Positions 33,718 through 47,100 of a stretch of 64,000 nucleotides of DNA are shown one piece after another. The notes beneath the pieces were generated by a model that had not been told where the DNA came from, did no database searches, and saw only the letters and a list, made by a program, of their open reading frames with translations. The stretch covers positions 4,448,509-4,512,508 of the forward strand of contig NC_135182.1 in assembly GCF_041146795.1 (NCBI RefSeq), written 5' to 3'. The position numbers and the translations under genes were made by a program. Each line of letters begins with the position of its first letter. The stretch's first letter is position 1. This stretch comes from Maylandia zebra. Lineage: Eukaryota; Chordata; Actinopteri; Cichliformes; Cichlidae.

Positions 33718-35392
33718 GAAATTAAGTACATGAGGTGTGTCGATAACTTACAAAGGGAAATGCCTCAACCTTTCGCACACTGTACAGACACACATACACA
33801 GAGAGACCCACAGTCCACCAGCAACTCTCTGTAACCTTGTGTCAAACAAAGCCTGTATGGTTCTCAGGCTTCACTGGCCTGCAGTGCCCTCGCTGTAAAT
33901 GTTCAACAGCCACCGCTACACGTTAAAAAACTGCTAAATATTATCCAGATGACATCGATCCTGCTGGAGCTCTCACCCTGTTTCTCTTCCCAGTGGTACT
34001 GGCACCTCGACAGTTTGTCAAACAGAGATTTCTGCTGACTGCTTGTTATCCACAGATCTCAGGACACCACAGGAGTCATGTCCCATAGCTGCAGACAAAA
34101 CACAAGTAACCGTCAGTCCATTTAAGCAGAAACAGTTAAAGCTGTGTTTCTGTGACCCCCTCATAGCTCAGACATGTGCAACACTATCATCATCCGTTTG
34201 TTGGATTTGAATCAGATACTCTATGTAATTTGTCGACTTTAACTAATGCAATTTTTAAAAGACAGTAATTTAAGCGCGTTTTTGACTAAATTAAGACGTG
34301 AATTTTTTAAAAATAGGAGAACAATATTTGACCCAGTAGCTAGAACTGGTAATCAGCAGAGAGGCAGTTATACAGTCAACAGGGTGGGTCAAAGAAGAAA
34401 TACTGTGACGTACATTATCACTTTGTTTTAGAATATGATTACTGACACACTGGGGCCCAATATAAATGTTTTTATGAAGGAACATGCGGGCTCTAAATCG
34501 ACTCCTCCACATATTTGACTTTCCAGAGTGGCTACTTAATGGCTCTCTATGGTGGAGCTCAACAAATAAATGACAAAAGGGCAGAAAGCAAATTAGTTAA
34601 CTGAACTGACATGTTATTAAAACCGAGACCAGAACGGAGAAAACCTGATTTTAGCTATTTTAGATTATATTCGTGCAATGTTTCGAGTACTGCAGAATAA
34701 CTCAGTTGTGATTACAGTTACTCTGCTAGTCATATATATAAAATAGACAATTTAATTCTTTTAATTAAATCTTTTTCAAGTACATTGAAAAAGCCTGCAC
34801 TGTGTATTATTTTACTAAAGGGAAAATTACATTAGTGCATAGTGCAAAGAACTACCTGTTCACATACCAGCCAAACACAGTGTGAAAGCTCAGTAGTCAC
34901 CACTTTAGTAGCTCCCTGTAAGAGGCGTCTGACTCTTAAGTAGCAAATATTCTCCAGCTCACTCTTCATCAGCCAGTCTCCAACTTTGTCTGTGAGAGCT
35001 GCCCGAGAGGCCCAAAACAAATGTGTTCCCTCTGAGTGACTTCGGATTCTCCAAGCATTTAATCTAAATACGCAACAGATCCTGATGTAAGGTTTATTAA
35101 TGGGTGTTAGACTGACAGTCACAGTGTAGCACACAGTTTCCAGCTACCTGCAGTGTTTTATAGGCTTTCACATGCTCTGGATTTCCTTAAAATAAATAAA
35201 TACTTGAAAAAAGACTTGACTACCACCTCGGACACTGGGGCAGTCCCCCCTAAAAGAGCAGTTATTTTAAGAGCAGGGATTGTAGCATAAACAAGCACGT
35301 CTAAACGGGCTGAAAACATAACCCTCATGTCTGAATGATCCGAACCCCTAGCTAAGGGTTACTGTCTGTGCCGCACGCCTTATCCAAGACTC

Positions 35393-38128
35393 TCAAACAC
35401 AACAGACACTCCTTGTACTTTTCCAGACCTTGACAATCTTGTCAGTGCCAGAGGTGAGCAGATTTCCAGTGGTGGGCTCGTAGTGCATGTAAACAATGCT
35501 GTGCTTGCTGTCGTGGAAGGTGGCTGTGGGTGCTCGACTGCAAGACACAAAGGCAGCGCCAGCGGTTATAGTGTGCGAATCACTGGGAAAGCTACAAAGG
35601 CTCAGTATATGACAACAACAGAAGCTGATTGTTACTCACTCCTCGTCACTGATGGACTCGTGGCAGCTGTCACACACGCGCACCTCGAACTCGAATCCCA
35701 TGAGGGGGATGGTGGAGCGTTTGGACGAACATTTGCCGCACACTGCCTGGCCGCACTTCCTGCAGTGGTGCTGAGCACACAGGAGGATATGAACACATCA
35801 GCTTTCATTTAACATCTTATTTCTCATCAAAGAAATGGAGGTGGTGTTTTGCTTTTTGTTTTGTCTTACAATGAAATGTTTAGCAAATGTATACGCCAAG
35901 TCAAGGCCAAGTTTTGAACTTTGTGTTTCGAAAGCTACAAGAAGATACTGGTTGTGATGCATTTTGATAATTGCTATCCAGCAGACAATCTCTCTCTCTC
36001 TAGGAGACTGTGTGAGGTCTGCAGACAGCTGCAGCACACACACTTCATCACAGCTGTAAGTCTGAATGAGACTTTGAGGAACGTTAACATAACACTGACC
36101 CGTGTCCAAATAACAGAATCAAACTAGCAATGTTAACCATCCAACGTCTGAAACCGGCTTAAATCAGACCACTTCAATTCATTTCCAAGAGTCCACACGC
36201 GTTGAAACTTCAGGTAAAATGTTCTCGACTTCTCTTTTTATTATAACATCTGTATCTGCATTCAGCATTAAAAATGCGAGACCACCAACCTGGTAGATTT
36301 TCTTGTTTTGACACTGAAGTTTTATTTCATCAGCTGCATACAGCTTGAAGCACTCTATACACATTCTTCAGTGATGCTGAAACATTTCTGTGTACAGTCA
36401 AAAATCTTTGTGTTTTTCCCCCCTCCAGTGCAGTGAAATAGAAACACCAACATTACAGCGCTTTGTGTTTGGTTCTCGCTACACAATGTTTCAACAGACT
36501 GCTGTGCAGTCAAAAAAACGCCTATTACTGTATCTTTGAACTGTGATTCGCACACACACACACTTGGAATGAGTAACCACAACATAAAGCAGTTTCTGAA
36601 ATTGAGGCAATAAAACAGCCACAGGATGTTTGCTTGCCATTAGCGTGGCAGAAGTGAAGAGTTATAGAGACTTGTTTGTTAGAAAGCTGTTTGGAATACG
36701 TTTTGAGTGCGGCTGAGCTGCACATCACTGAATCTGCTGCAGCAGAGAAGCTGAGTTATGATATATTTGATATATAATAACTTGTATTTTTAAAGAAGAG
36801 TGGAAATAAAACAAGGTGCTCGGCTAACGGGCGTGCGCTCAGTACCTGCCGTAGGCCGATCTTCTTACTGTCCCACATCTGTTTGAAGTTCCAGAAGAAA
36901 GGCTGCTCACACTTCTGACAGGAGTCGCTGTCCAGCCATTCTGGGGTCTGTGGAAACGCACATTTCAAAACTCATTTGACTTCCAACATAAACACTGGAG
37001 AAATATTTAAACCTGCCAAATGAATTATTTTTTCTTATATTGCTGACCCAAGAGAGACTGAAGCTTTTTCTACAAATTGAGGGTCAGAAGATGGTTTAGC
37101 CCAGTTTAAATGTCGTGTTTATTCAATAGATCTCAGTTACTTCTGTTCCTACGTAAATAAAAGTGTTAAAGGATAAATTATAGTCAGGGAGGGAGGGAGC
37201 TGTTTATGTGTTTTGCTGTGCAGCAGAAATAAATCCAAATTCACTCTGACAACATGACATCAGGAATCAGGATACTGTTATTTTTCCAGAACAAAAACAC
37301 TTCCCATGAACCTTAGTCTGTGTAAAACACATACCGTAAATCCCGGACTACAGAGCGCACCTGATTAAAAGCCGCATGCTCTAATTGTAGAAAGAAAATT
37401 AATTTTGTACTTGTACAGGCCGCACCGGATTTTAAGCCGTATGCGTTTCCCCTGTAATATGAGATATTTACACAGAAATACTAAGGTAAGGTAACATAAA
37501 CGTTATGGTAACATACAAAAATACATACTGCAAATGCCTTTTTTCCTCGAACAGCGCCTGTAACACGGCTACCTCTAAGTATATGTACTGATCGGTAACA
37601 CACAAATTACGTTGCTTGTGGGTTTTTTACGGAACAGTGCATAAACAATATTACAACGTCTCTTAACAACCGATAAAAATATATACAGTATATATACACT
37701 ACTTATCACTTTGATTGGTCTACTGTTACCAGGCAAAATGTTTTTGGCTGCATGAAAAAAAATATGCATTAGCCGCACGTCAGTATAAGCCACAGTGTTC
37801 ACAGCGTGGGAAAAAGTAGCGGCTTATGACCCGAAAACTACAACGTATTGACTCAGGGGGCTGAATAATTACGCACGCCCCACTTTGCAGTTATTTATTT
37901 GTAAAAAATGTTTGGAATCATGTCTGATTTTCGTTCCACTTCTCCCGTGTGCACCACTTTGTGTTGGTCTTTCACGTGGAATTCCAATAAAATTGATTCA
38001 TGTTTGTGGCTGTAATGTGACAAAATGTGGAAAAGTTCAAGGGGGCCGAATACTTTTGCAAGCCACTGTGTGTGTGTGTGTGTCTCTATATCTATATATA
38101 TCTATATATCTATATCTATATATCTATA

Positions 38129-38171
<43 letters not shown>

Positions 38172-41100
38172 ATAATAGGCTGGCCAAAGGAGGAGATAGA
38201 AGCCACTGACATAAAGACAAGAAAGCTCCTTACCATGCATGGAGGGTTTCACCCCAAGTCCAGCACCCTGAGGCTGTACGCTAAGCGGAAGGAAGGGGGC
38301 CGGGGACTGGTGAGTGTCAGCACCACAGTCCAGGATGAGACAAGGAACATCCAAGAATACATTGGGAAGATGGCCCCAACTGACCGAGTGCTCAGTGAAT
38401 ACCTCAGGCAGCAGAAACCCAAGAAAGAGGAGGGAGACGAGGAACCATCATGGAAGGACAGGCCCCTGCATGGTATGTACCACCGGCAGATAGAGGAGGT
38501 GGCTGATATCCAGAAATCCTACCAGTGGCTGGACAAAGCTGGACTGAAAGACAGCACAGAGGCACTAATCATGGCAGCACAAGAACAAGCTCTGAGCACA
38601 AGATCCATAGAGGCTGGGGTCTATCACACCAGGCAAGACCCCAGGTGCAGGCTGTGTAAAGATGCCCCAGAGACAATCCAGCACATAACAGCAGGGTGCA
38701 AGATGCTGGCAGGCAGGGCATACATGGAACGCCATAACCAAGTGGCCGGCATAGTGTACAGGAACATCTGTGCCGAGTATAACCTGGAAGTCCCGAGGTC
38801 AAAATGGGAGATGCCCCCAAGGGTGGTGGAGAATGACCGAGCTAAGATCCTGTGGGACTTCCAGATACAGACGGACAAAATGGTGGTGGCTAACCAACCG
38901 GACATAGTGGTGGTAGACAAACAGAAGAAGACGGCCGTAGTGATCGATGTAGCGGTTCCGAATGACAGCAATATCAGGAAGAAGGAACACGAGAAGCTGG
39001 AGAAATACCAAGGGCTCAGAGAAGAGCTCGAGAGGATGTGGAGGGTGAAGGTAACGGTGGTCCCCGTGGTAATCGGAGCACTAGGTGCAGTGACTCCCAA
39101 GCTAGGCGAGTGGCTCAAGCAGATCCCGGGAATAACATAAACACAGCCCCCCCATGCATATACAAAGTTATCACAGTGTGTCAATAACTGGAGTGAGAAG
39201 TATTATCAAGAAATGTAAGGAGAGCCACACAGTCAGAACAAGCCTGGCAGAGGTAGGAAGTCAGAGATTTTAAAGACTCTCCAAAGAAAACTAAAGACCC
39301 CAGCACAACCGTCAAGACTCCGGTGAACGACTTAGTCAAGCTGTTATTTTAAAGATGAAAATTTGGAGCAAATTACAGAGACTGTGGCACAACAGAACAG
39401 CGAGGCAGAGTGAAAGTGGCTCTGATTGAATATAGAAGCAATTAAAGCCTGGAGACTAGCAGAGCAAAGAGGGAGACGCCGAATCTAGACTGTGTGAGCA
39501 TCTGAATGACAGAAAATCAAAGAAAACTCTGCTAATCAGGTGACCTTTAATGGACCTCTAAAGAGAACTTTTTGCCCCCAAAGGATCTGAGAGAACAAAC
39601 ATCAGCAGTTTATCCTGTGAGCCGATCTGCATCACAGAATGTGCTTCCCTGTAAAACATGCAGGGAAGCACTAAGGGAAAAAAGCATGCTATTACACAGC
39701 ACACATGACATTTCCTTATTTTGCTCACAAGCTGTTGCAGTTCACACATCAAACACAAGCTTGTGTTTGTGCGCTGACGTCACGCTGCTTCAGTCTGCTC
39801 TCTCTCACCTCTTGCCGTGTTACATCCATGTTCCAGATGACGATGCTTCCATCTGAGCTGCAGGAGATGAGCTGCCGGGTGTGTGAGGCGTAACACAGGC
39901 CCTGAACTTTGTCACTGTGGGGAGAGCACAGCAGTGAAGTGGGTGTCCCGGTATGCTGACATAACCAGAAGTGCTTTGCATTAAAATTCAAGAAACAACA
40001 AGTTAAAATACAAGGTAGCAGCTACACTGAGTGGGTCCTCCAAGCTTTCAGTGGTTGAAAAGCTTGTTTCAATGTCAAAGCACATTTTTATAAAATGCTC
40101 TAAGAAGAAAAACATTTATTTAGCAGCTTTTAGCTTTTGAGAGTCAATAAAAGTCTTTGCTCAAAAAAAGTGTGAGATTCCAGAGTCTGTTTATCGTCCT
40201 CTTATGAAGTCAGAACACTGTTTTTCTTTTACTGAAGTCTGCTCTCCTGCAGCCTTTATGGTAACTTCATAACATTACATTTCAACTAGTCGTTCAAGCT
40301 TGAAGTGAGTGCGATGAAATGAATGAAACTGAGTAAACATGACAAAAAACACAATTACAATTCCATCAATACAAAACTGCTGAGCATATGTATAACTTAT
40401 TGGCTAATGGAGAGCCTTACTTGTGTCCTTGCAGTTCGATAGCGGTGCCTTTGCGTCCGCCGATGTCCCACATGATGATTGAGTGGTCCGAGCTTCCGGA
40501 GAACAACACCCTTGTGACCGGGTCCCAACACAGCGCCGTCACATTACCTGACATAATTACAACGGAGACAAAAGTGCCTCCGTCAGCTACGCCACATTAT
40601 CGTGCAGGGTTCACTGAAATTTAATAAGAACCAATTAATTAAAACCAACTTTCACTGGCTTGAAGTCACTGTTGTTGGACCTCTCTCATCTTTAAACTCA
40701 TTTGGATGTCTCTTTATTGTTAAATGGTAAAAACACATTTTTCTTTTGCCTTCTCTGTTAAAGCAGACTGCATCATGACAAGTTCCAAAGATTTTCTCGA
40801 ACATTTAAAACCACCGGGGACGCACAACTCTGTAAAAATCAATGCTGAGCTGCGTCAACAAATCTGCAACCTGCTGGAGGACAACAGGCGAAGACAAACG
40901 AGGATACTGTGTGAACTTACTGCAGCTGCTGTGTGAACACACATTTATGAGAATGCTCCCCCAAATACAACTGAATTCTAAAATAAAGATTTAATTATCA
41001 TACAAAGAAAAGCTGCGACTCAACTGCTACATAATTGTTTTAAAGTGGGTTTTGTTTAAAGTTTACAGATCAGAAAGTAATCACCAAATATTGAAAATAT

Positions 41101-44100
41101 CTGCTGCTGTGATCCACTGTAGAGGCTCCTCTCTCTCTCAGATCAGTGAAGAAATAAGAAAAGCACACAAGCAAAAGATGCTGGCTTTCTCTCATAAACT
41201 AATATTCAGAGTCGGGAGCGTACTGAAAGCAGAAAACTGAAAATCATCCGAAACATAGCTGGGAGACAATTTGTACAGACAAAATTGGAATGAATATTTA
41301 ACAATGTTGTGGCGCAGGCAGAGCCGGCAAGAGTTCAGAGCTTCATTACTATGCTAGGACTGCCGCCAAAAATTATTTTCATTCTTGATCAATCAGTTGA
41401 ACATTTTATCAATAAATTATTGAATTATTTATTTAATTCTGGTAAATGTTAACAAAAATCCCCCTAAGCTCCATGTCATCTGTTAAAAATCACTCAAAAA
41501 GCCAAACTAACAGTGACACTATCAGAGGCCTGATCAGCTGACCGATTAATTAATCATTTGTGCTTCAATTAGGACACTAGGTGCTTGTGTGTGGGTACCA
41601 GTGTGTCCTTTGAAGGTGGTGACCAGGCTGCAGAGGTCCTGCTCCAGCTTCAGGATTGTCACCTGACCAGACTGATCCCCTACAAAGGCGTGTCTGGTCT
41701 CCACGTCGAACCTGGGTCAAAATTAAGGTCATGCTTTCCTGCTAAATATGCACTCATTCAGATCCTGTCACACAGACCGAACAGATTCACAACAGAGCTG
41801 TAAATTTCACTGCTCACCAAAATCCAGAGCCAACTCTGTGTAAACTACTACATGAAAGCTTTGAATGAATTCGTGCAGAGGCAGCACCACAGCGACTGTC
41901 AGCGGAGGACTCTCAGCTGTTTCACCGGCTTCCTTCAAAGCCCTGTCTGACCCGATTAAGTCACGACTGAACCAAATCATTACGTCGGGATACAAAGACG
42001 ACGAGGAAACCCAACAGCGGAAACAATAACCTAAAGATCCAATCCACTTCCACTGATTTGTCCTTTTCTTTCTGGAAATCTGAGATTTCACGCTGCGCAT
42101 AACTCCCAGTAAGCACAGAAAAGATGATTTTAAAGTGAAAGGATATTACAACAGATCTACACCGCTGGTTCGTCTGTCCTTCTCAACACCACAGAAAACC
42201 AGTGAAATCTTTATTAAACATTAAAAGGGCTGTAGCAGTTTTTAAAACACCCCTGACTGTCTGCTTAACCATTTTCAGCCTTAATGTTGCTACAGCCAGT
42301 TAGCCACATTGAGCTGTGGTGGTTAATGCCTGTTTAAAGTATGCTAAGCTGGTGAGAAAGGAAACAGTTACGCGCTGTTAAAAAGTGAACAGGAAACACG
42401 TCAAAATAATCTGATTCTAGGAAACTTAAGTGATCAAGTCATATTCTTATTCATTACCCTAAAAGGAAAAACTACAGTACAAACTGTGCATCTAAAGAAT
42501 CACTGCACACTTAACTATATTTTCAAAGTTTGTTGAGTAAAGTAGATCCTCTACATGAAACATTATAATTTCTTTTGCTGCTCTTAGGTCTGTTTTCAGC
42601 GTAGCACCGTTTCTGTTCAATGATGGCTTTTGTACTTTAATAATAAAAAGAAAACAACTGTCAGTTCCAGCTCAGTCTTCACCAGTTAAATTGAGTTTAG
42701 CATAAAAAAATCTGTTCCTCAGCAAGTCTTAAAATTAGGCAAACACAAGCTCAGATGAACAATACATGTCATATTACATCGTCATTATTTATTTAATATC
42801 TATCAAGAACAACATGTAGAAGCAGTGTATGAAAAACTGATTCAGTAGCTTGTAGAAACACATTTAGCAGCACTAACTGTTTGACTTTGTCAGTCTCTCT
42901 CGTGTGGTTGTGGAGACGTATTGGCCCACTTTTCTTCACACCTCCTTTTTTAGGCTACGCTGAAAATAAAACTGGGAGCAAGATAAGATGCCTCTTTTTA
43001 TCTTACTTTATATTTATCAGAACTACAGCAAAACACGCATAACTAATGGTAAACAGCATGAGGGCACTTTTTATTTGTTGTTTCCAAATAAAAAGCTTTC
43101 AGCCACAGTATCAAAAGGCTTGCTTTAGTTCAAATGAGCGCAGATTTGGTTAAAAGGCTTCATGCACTATGACGGCCATTTGAACAACAATTTTTTGAAC
43201 AATTTTTCAAAAAAAACCCAGCAAAACTTTTAAATTTAACTTTTCATTTTCCACACTGTTCCTTTTTCATTATGTCTAAAATCCCTGAACAAATAAACGC
43301 CGCTGCTCTGAATCTCCTCTTGCCATGTTATGTAGACAGGTTAGCATGATGCTAAGAGGATACCAGCAGTGTGATGACCTAATAGCAGGCTCATTGGTAT
43401 GGATCAGTGCCGCTGCTGAGCACTCACACAGCCTTTCATGTGGCCATTACAGAAACCTACTCAGACCGTTTCCTTGACAACAGCATGACTGATGCCTATT
43501 GTTAGCCCTTCACATTAGTAGAAACTAACTGGAGGCTAATTTCAATTGCCCGGTCTTATGTTGCACTGACCTAAAAATAGACGGTGTCATCAAAATAAAA
43601 AGACAAAGGCTAAAGAATCAAAGTTGGCTCGTCACTTCCCACTCGATCCACTCTAAAGACAAAGCTGGGTGTAGAAGGATACTGTAGTCCTGAGACCCAG
43701 GCTGCGGTGCGATATGTCCCCAGCAGCTGGCCGCTCTCTGAGCAGTGCCAGGTGAAGTTTTTATCCTGCCCCGTGCTCAGCAGCCACTCCATCTCCAGCA
43801 CAAACAGCACCACTGTCACCCTGCCCTGATGAGCTACACACATAAAAAAACAAATTAATTAAAATGAGTAGCCTACAAGAAATCATGGTCATCATGAAAG
43901 AAGACGATCAAGCACTACTGCCTTCTTCAAAGAAAGCAGCCAAATGAAGAGGAAGTTTGTGCTCGACACTGATGAAGACGTATTTTTATACATTTGTACT
44001 GTTGCACAATACACTTAGCCTTATGTGACACAAAGATACATCTTCACATATGATCAGAGAAACATATCATAAAGGTCAACTATAAATATTTCTCTATATC

Positions 44101-47100
44101 CATAAAATAAATAAATAAATCTTCTAAGGGTTGTTTTGGACACCCACACAATAAAAAACATGCAGTATAGTGGAATCTGTGGAGGATACATAAAGAGATT
44201 TATCACTGGTGCTCTGATCCACACTTAGTGAGTTATGCTCCACAGAGAGGCATGAATTATGAACACAGCCAGAGAGCAAATACTCCTCAGGCTACAAAGC
44301 CTAAAGTACAAGGATGTGAGTGGACTTTATTAACTTTGAACTGCCCAGAATTGGCAAAAGTAACAATAAATAACAAGTAACAACAAACGATAGCAGAAAC
44401 AAAGCTTAAAAATTTCACTTCGAAAGTGTTAGACTTATATTTTTAAGGCATTCTAACAGACTGTAATAATAATAATAACTTTTTTTTTCTTTTCTTTTTT
44501 TAAATGGGGCAAATCATAATTTATTTATAGAGAAAGAAAAGCCCCTTGTCACTCTTTTCTGGGGCAGTGGGGAAGGTTTAGTCGGGGTATTAGTCTGGGC
44601 ACAAGGCATTAAAAATTTTGCCTTCTGAATGCAAGTTTCAGCTAAACCCCATTCGCATCAAAATAAAAGACGCGCACCAGATAAGAAGTTGCAACGCGCG
44701 TTTGGGTACATAAGATTTTCTGGAGGAAGACAGACATCTGTTTAGAACTCTTAAAGATGTCAAAAGAAGCAAGCTCCTTTAAGCAATTTCTTTGGTGTTC
44801 CTCCACCTCCAAAGAAGCGCGTATTCTCAGAAAAGTGGTTGCAGGAGGTGAGCTGGCTGCAAACAAATGACGAACGCACAGAGATGTGGTGCAGAATGCG
44901 CACCTGCGGACCACTTATGTGCACCCCTGAATATAACAGCGTTCTTGCTCTTTCTGTCTCACCCTGGTAGGTGCGTGCTGGGGTCATCTTGTTGTAGTCT
45001 TCTGACAGAACAAACTCCTGAAAGAGAGGAAGTGGAGATAATTGGTCACTGACTAAAGTTTCCAGCAACTTTGTAAACATAGAAAAAAAACTATGTTGCT
45101 GTGTTTAAATTACATTTGGCTCAGTTCTCTGCACATCAGAGGATTCATGCAAAATGTGCACTGCATAGCATGTATAGGTGAGAAATAAGTACTACTTCCT
45201 CAAAAACATAAAGACAAATGACTCATAGATCAATAAATACAAGAAAGGTTCTTGTTCTGAAGTTTCAGCTGAGGTCAACACCCTTAATAAAACACTTATG
45301 GGAACTTATGGTAAGTTATGAGGTTGTTCTGAGATGAATCTCCAAGAAAAGTTCACATCACGTGCTGGCTTTATTTTAGGACAGCAACAAAACAAGAAGT
45401 GGACAGCAAATAATGCTACATCTAAAAATAGAGTGACCTGCACTGCGTCAGGTCAGAAATGAAACTGCTGTGTTGCTAGAGATTGTGTTTATAAAAAAAT
45501 AATGGTTACTTTTTTTGGGGTTGGAGCTTTAACTGTACGGAGTAGACCAAAAGGAAAGTCTGGCAAAGAGGTGTTGCCCTCTGGAAACAAAGAATCGTAT
45601 TAATAAATTGCATTATGAGCTGCGTGACGCACTATAGGAAGGATTATTAAGTGACCAAGATCACAAGGATTCTTCCTCTGATGAGCATGAATAAAATAAG
45701 TAGATCTGAAGGAACTCGTTCAATTAGACACCATTGTATGGTACTGTGTGAGAAAAGCAAATAAAAATGAGAAGTGAGATTTATTCTCTGGAGAGCTTTG
45801 CCACAGTTTGTCACAAACGAAAGCTATTCACTGCCACTGTAAGAAAGATCAGAGGGGACAAAATTGATATAATGATGATGATTTACTGGAAGAGATGAAT
45901 TCACATTTAAAAAGAAAAAAAATCTCAGCTGAGTGGCTAGATAGTGTGCTTCAGGTGACATGAAATGACGTCAAAACACAATCAAAGCAGATCAGGTTTG
46001 TGAACTAGGGCACTGACATTTCCACTAAAACAAAAGAAATACAACTACTCCATTCATTTGATTATAACATCACCGGCAAAAAAAGGAAATAGTTTGTCAC
46101 AGAGGAAGGAGTGAAAAAACCAGAGGTCTGCATTTAAAAGGGAAGCAGGATGTTGGCTGGACTTACACAGATACTCCCAGTGTCCATCCCCACAGATAGT
46201 CTCCTGGTCTCAGGGTTAAAGGACATACAGGAGCTTGATGCTGGAGACACAAAGACACACAACAACAAAGGTTACAATTATTACTGACCTAACAGACTTT
46301 TGTGAGGCAATCTGTAAGATATCAGTAAAATCATAAGGATACTCGTGCCTTCTTTCTTAACATTGATGACATTTGTTTGACATTGTAGCAAGTGTCAAGG
46401 TTAAACCACAAGCTTTTTTTAGCCTATCAACTGCATCTCACAGTCCTTTCTCAGCTGACTGGGTCATGTGACAGCAAACGAGATGCAACTTAAAGGTACA
46501 GATAACTGATGACTTTCTTCGGCACTGTTAGCCAACAAACCCTCAAATACACTGGAAAAATCCTGACAATGGTTACAGCAGCTATCGATACATGTGAGAG
46601 AAACTTGTGCCATCTAACACTGAGATTACAGACTGTCATCGCCTCTATTCCCTCGCGTCAGAGTCCTCCTGCGTGTAGTGTGTAGGTGAACCTCAGCGGC
46701 TGCCACCTCATTTTAAAAATCCAAACCATTCCAGTCTATAAAGCTGAGCTGGCAAACTTCACTGAACAGAAGTCTCTCTGTAGGGAATCTAACCTAACAC
46801 AAATAATGGACACTTAGCTTATTGTGCCATGGTTTTTCTTATTTTTTATTTTAATACAGCATGAGGTTCATAAGGTCTGATTTCGGCCTCATCAATTGTT
46901 AATATGCATCTCCCGTCTGATCCAATCTACACCAGGAAACATTGTTAAATCATGTCCTCAAGCTATTAAGCTAGACTCTGGTGCTGTACTGAATCATTTT
47001 CATTGTGTTCAAAGGCTTTCAAACTACCATAGGCTTCTCTCTGAAATGAACAACACTTCGACATTCAGAGCTGAACAATGGTTGCTGCACAAAATACAAA

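Larger units (their letters stand above)
30682..35392. other. convergent 3' region of DHRS12 and WDFY2
   Basis: The DHRS12 3'-UTR runs from 30,682 to about 30,910. The rest probably includes the WDFY2 3'-UTR on the minus strand (its length cannot be set; possible poly(A) signals, TTTATT on the plus strand, lie near 32,990-33,000). There is no coding segment. Two hairpins stand out at 31,534-31,577 and 33,681-33,717. Confidence 0.45.

Noticed and set aside
38025-38170. N-terminal part of a 371-codon ORF with Tyr-Ile-Ser repeats
   Set aside because: It is the translation of a Tc1-like tail and a TA/TATC microsatellite that happens to be in frame with the LINE fragment; the start codon is not biological.
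44642-45080. Overlapping minus-strand ORFs near WDFY2 exon 4
   Set aside because: Only the 55 bases of exon 4 inside them are coding; the rest is read-through into introns.
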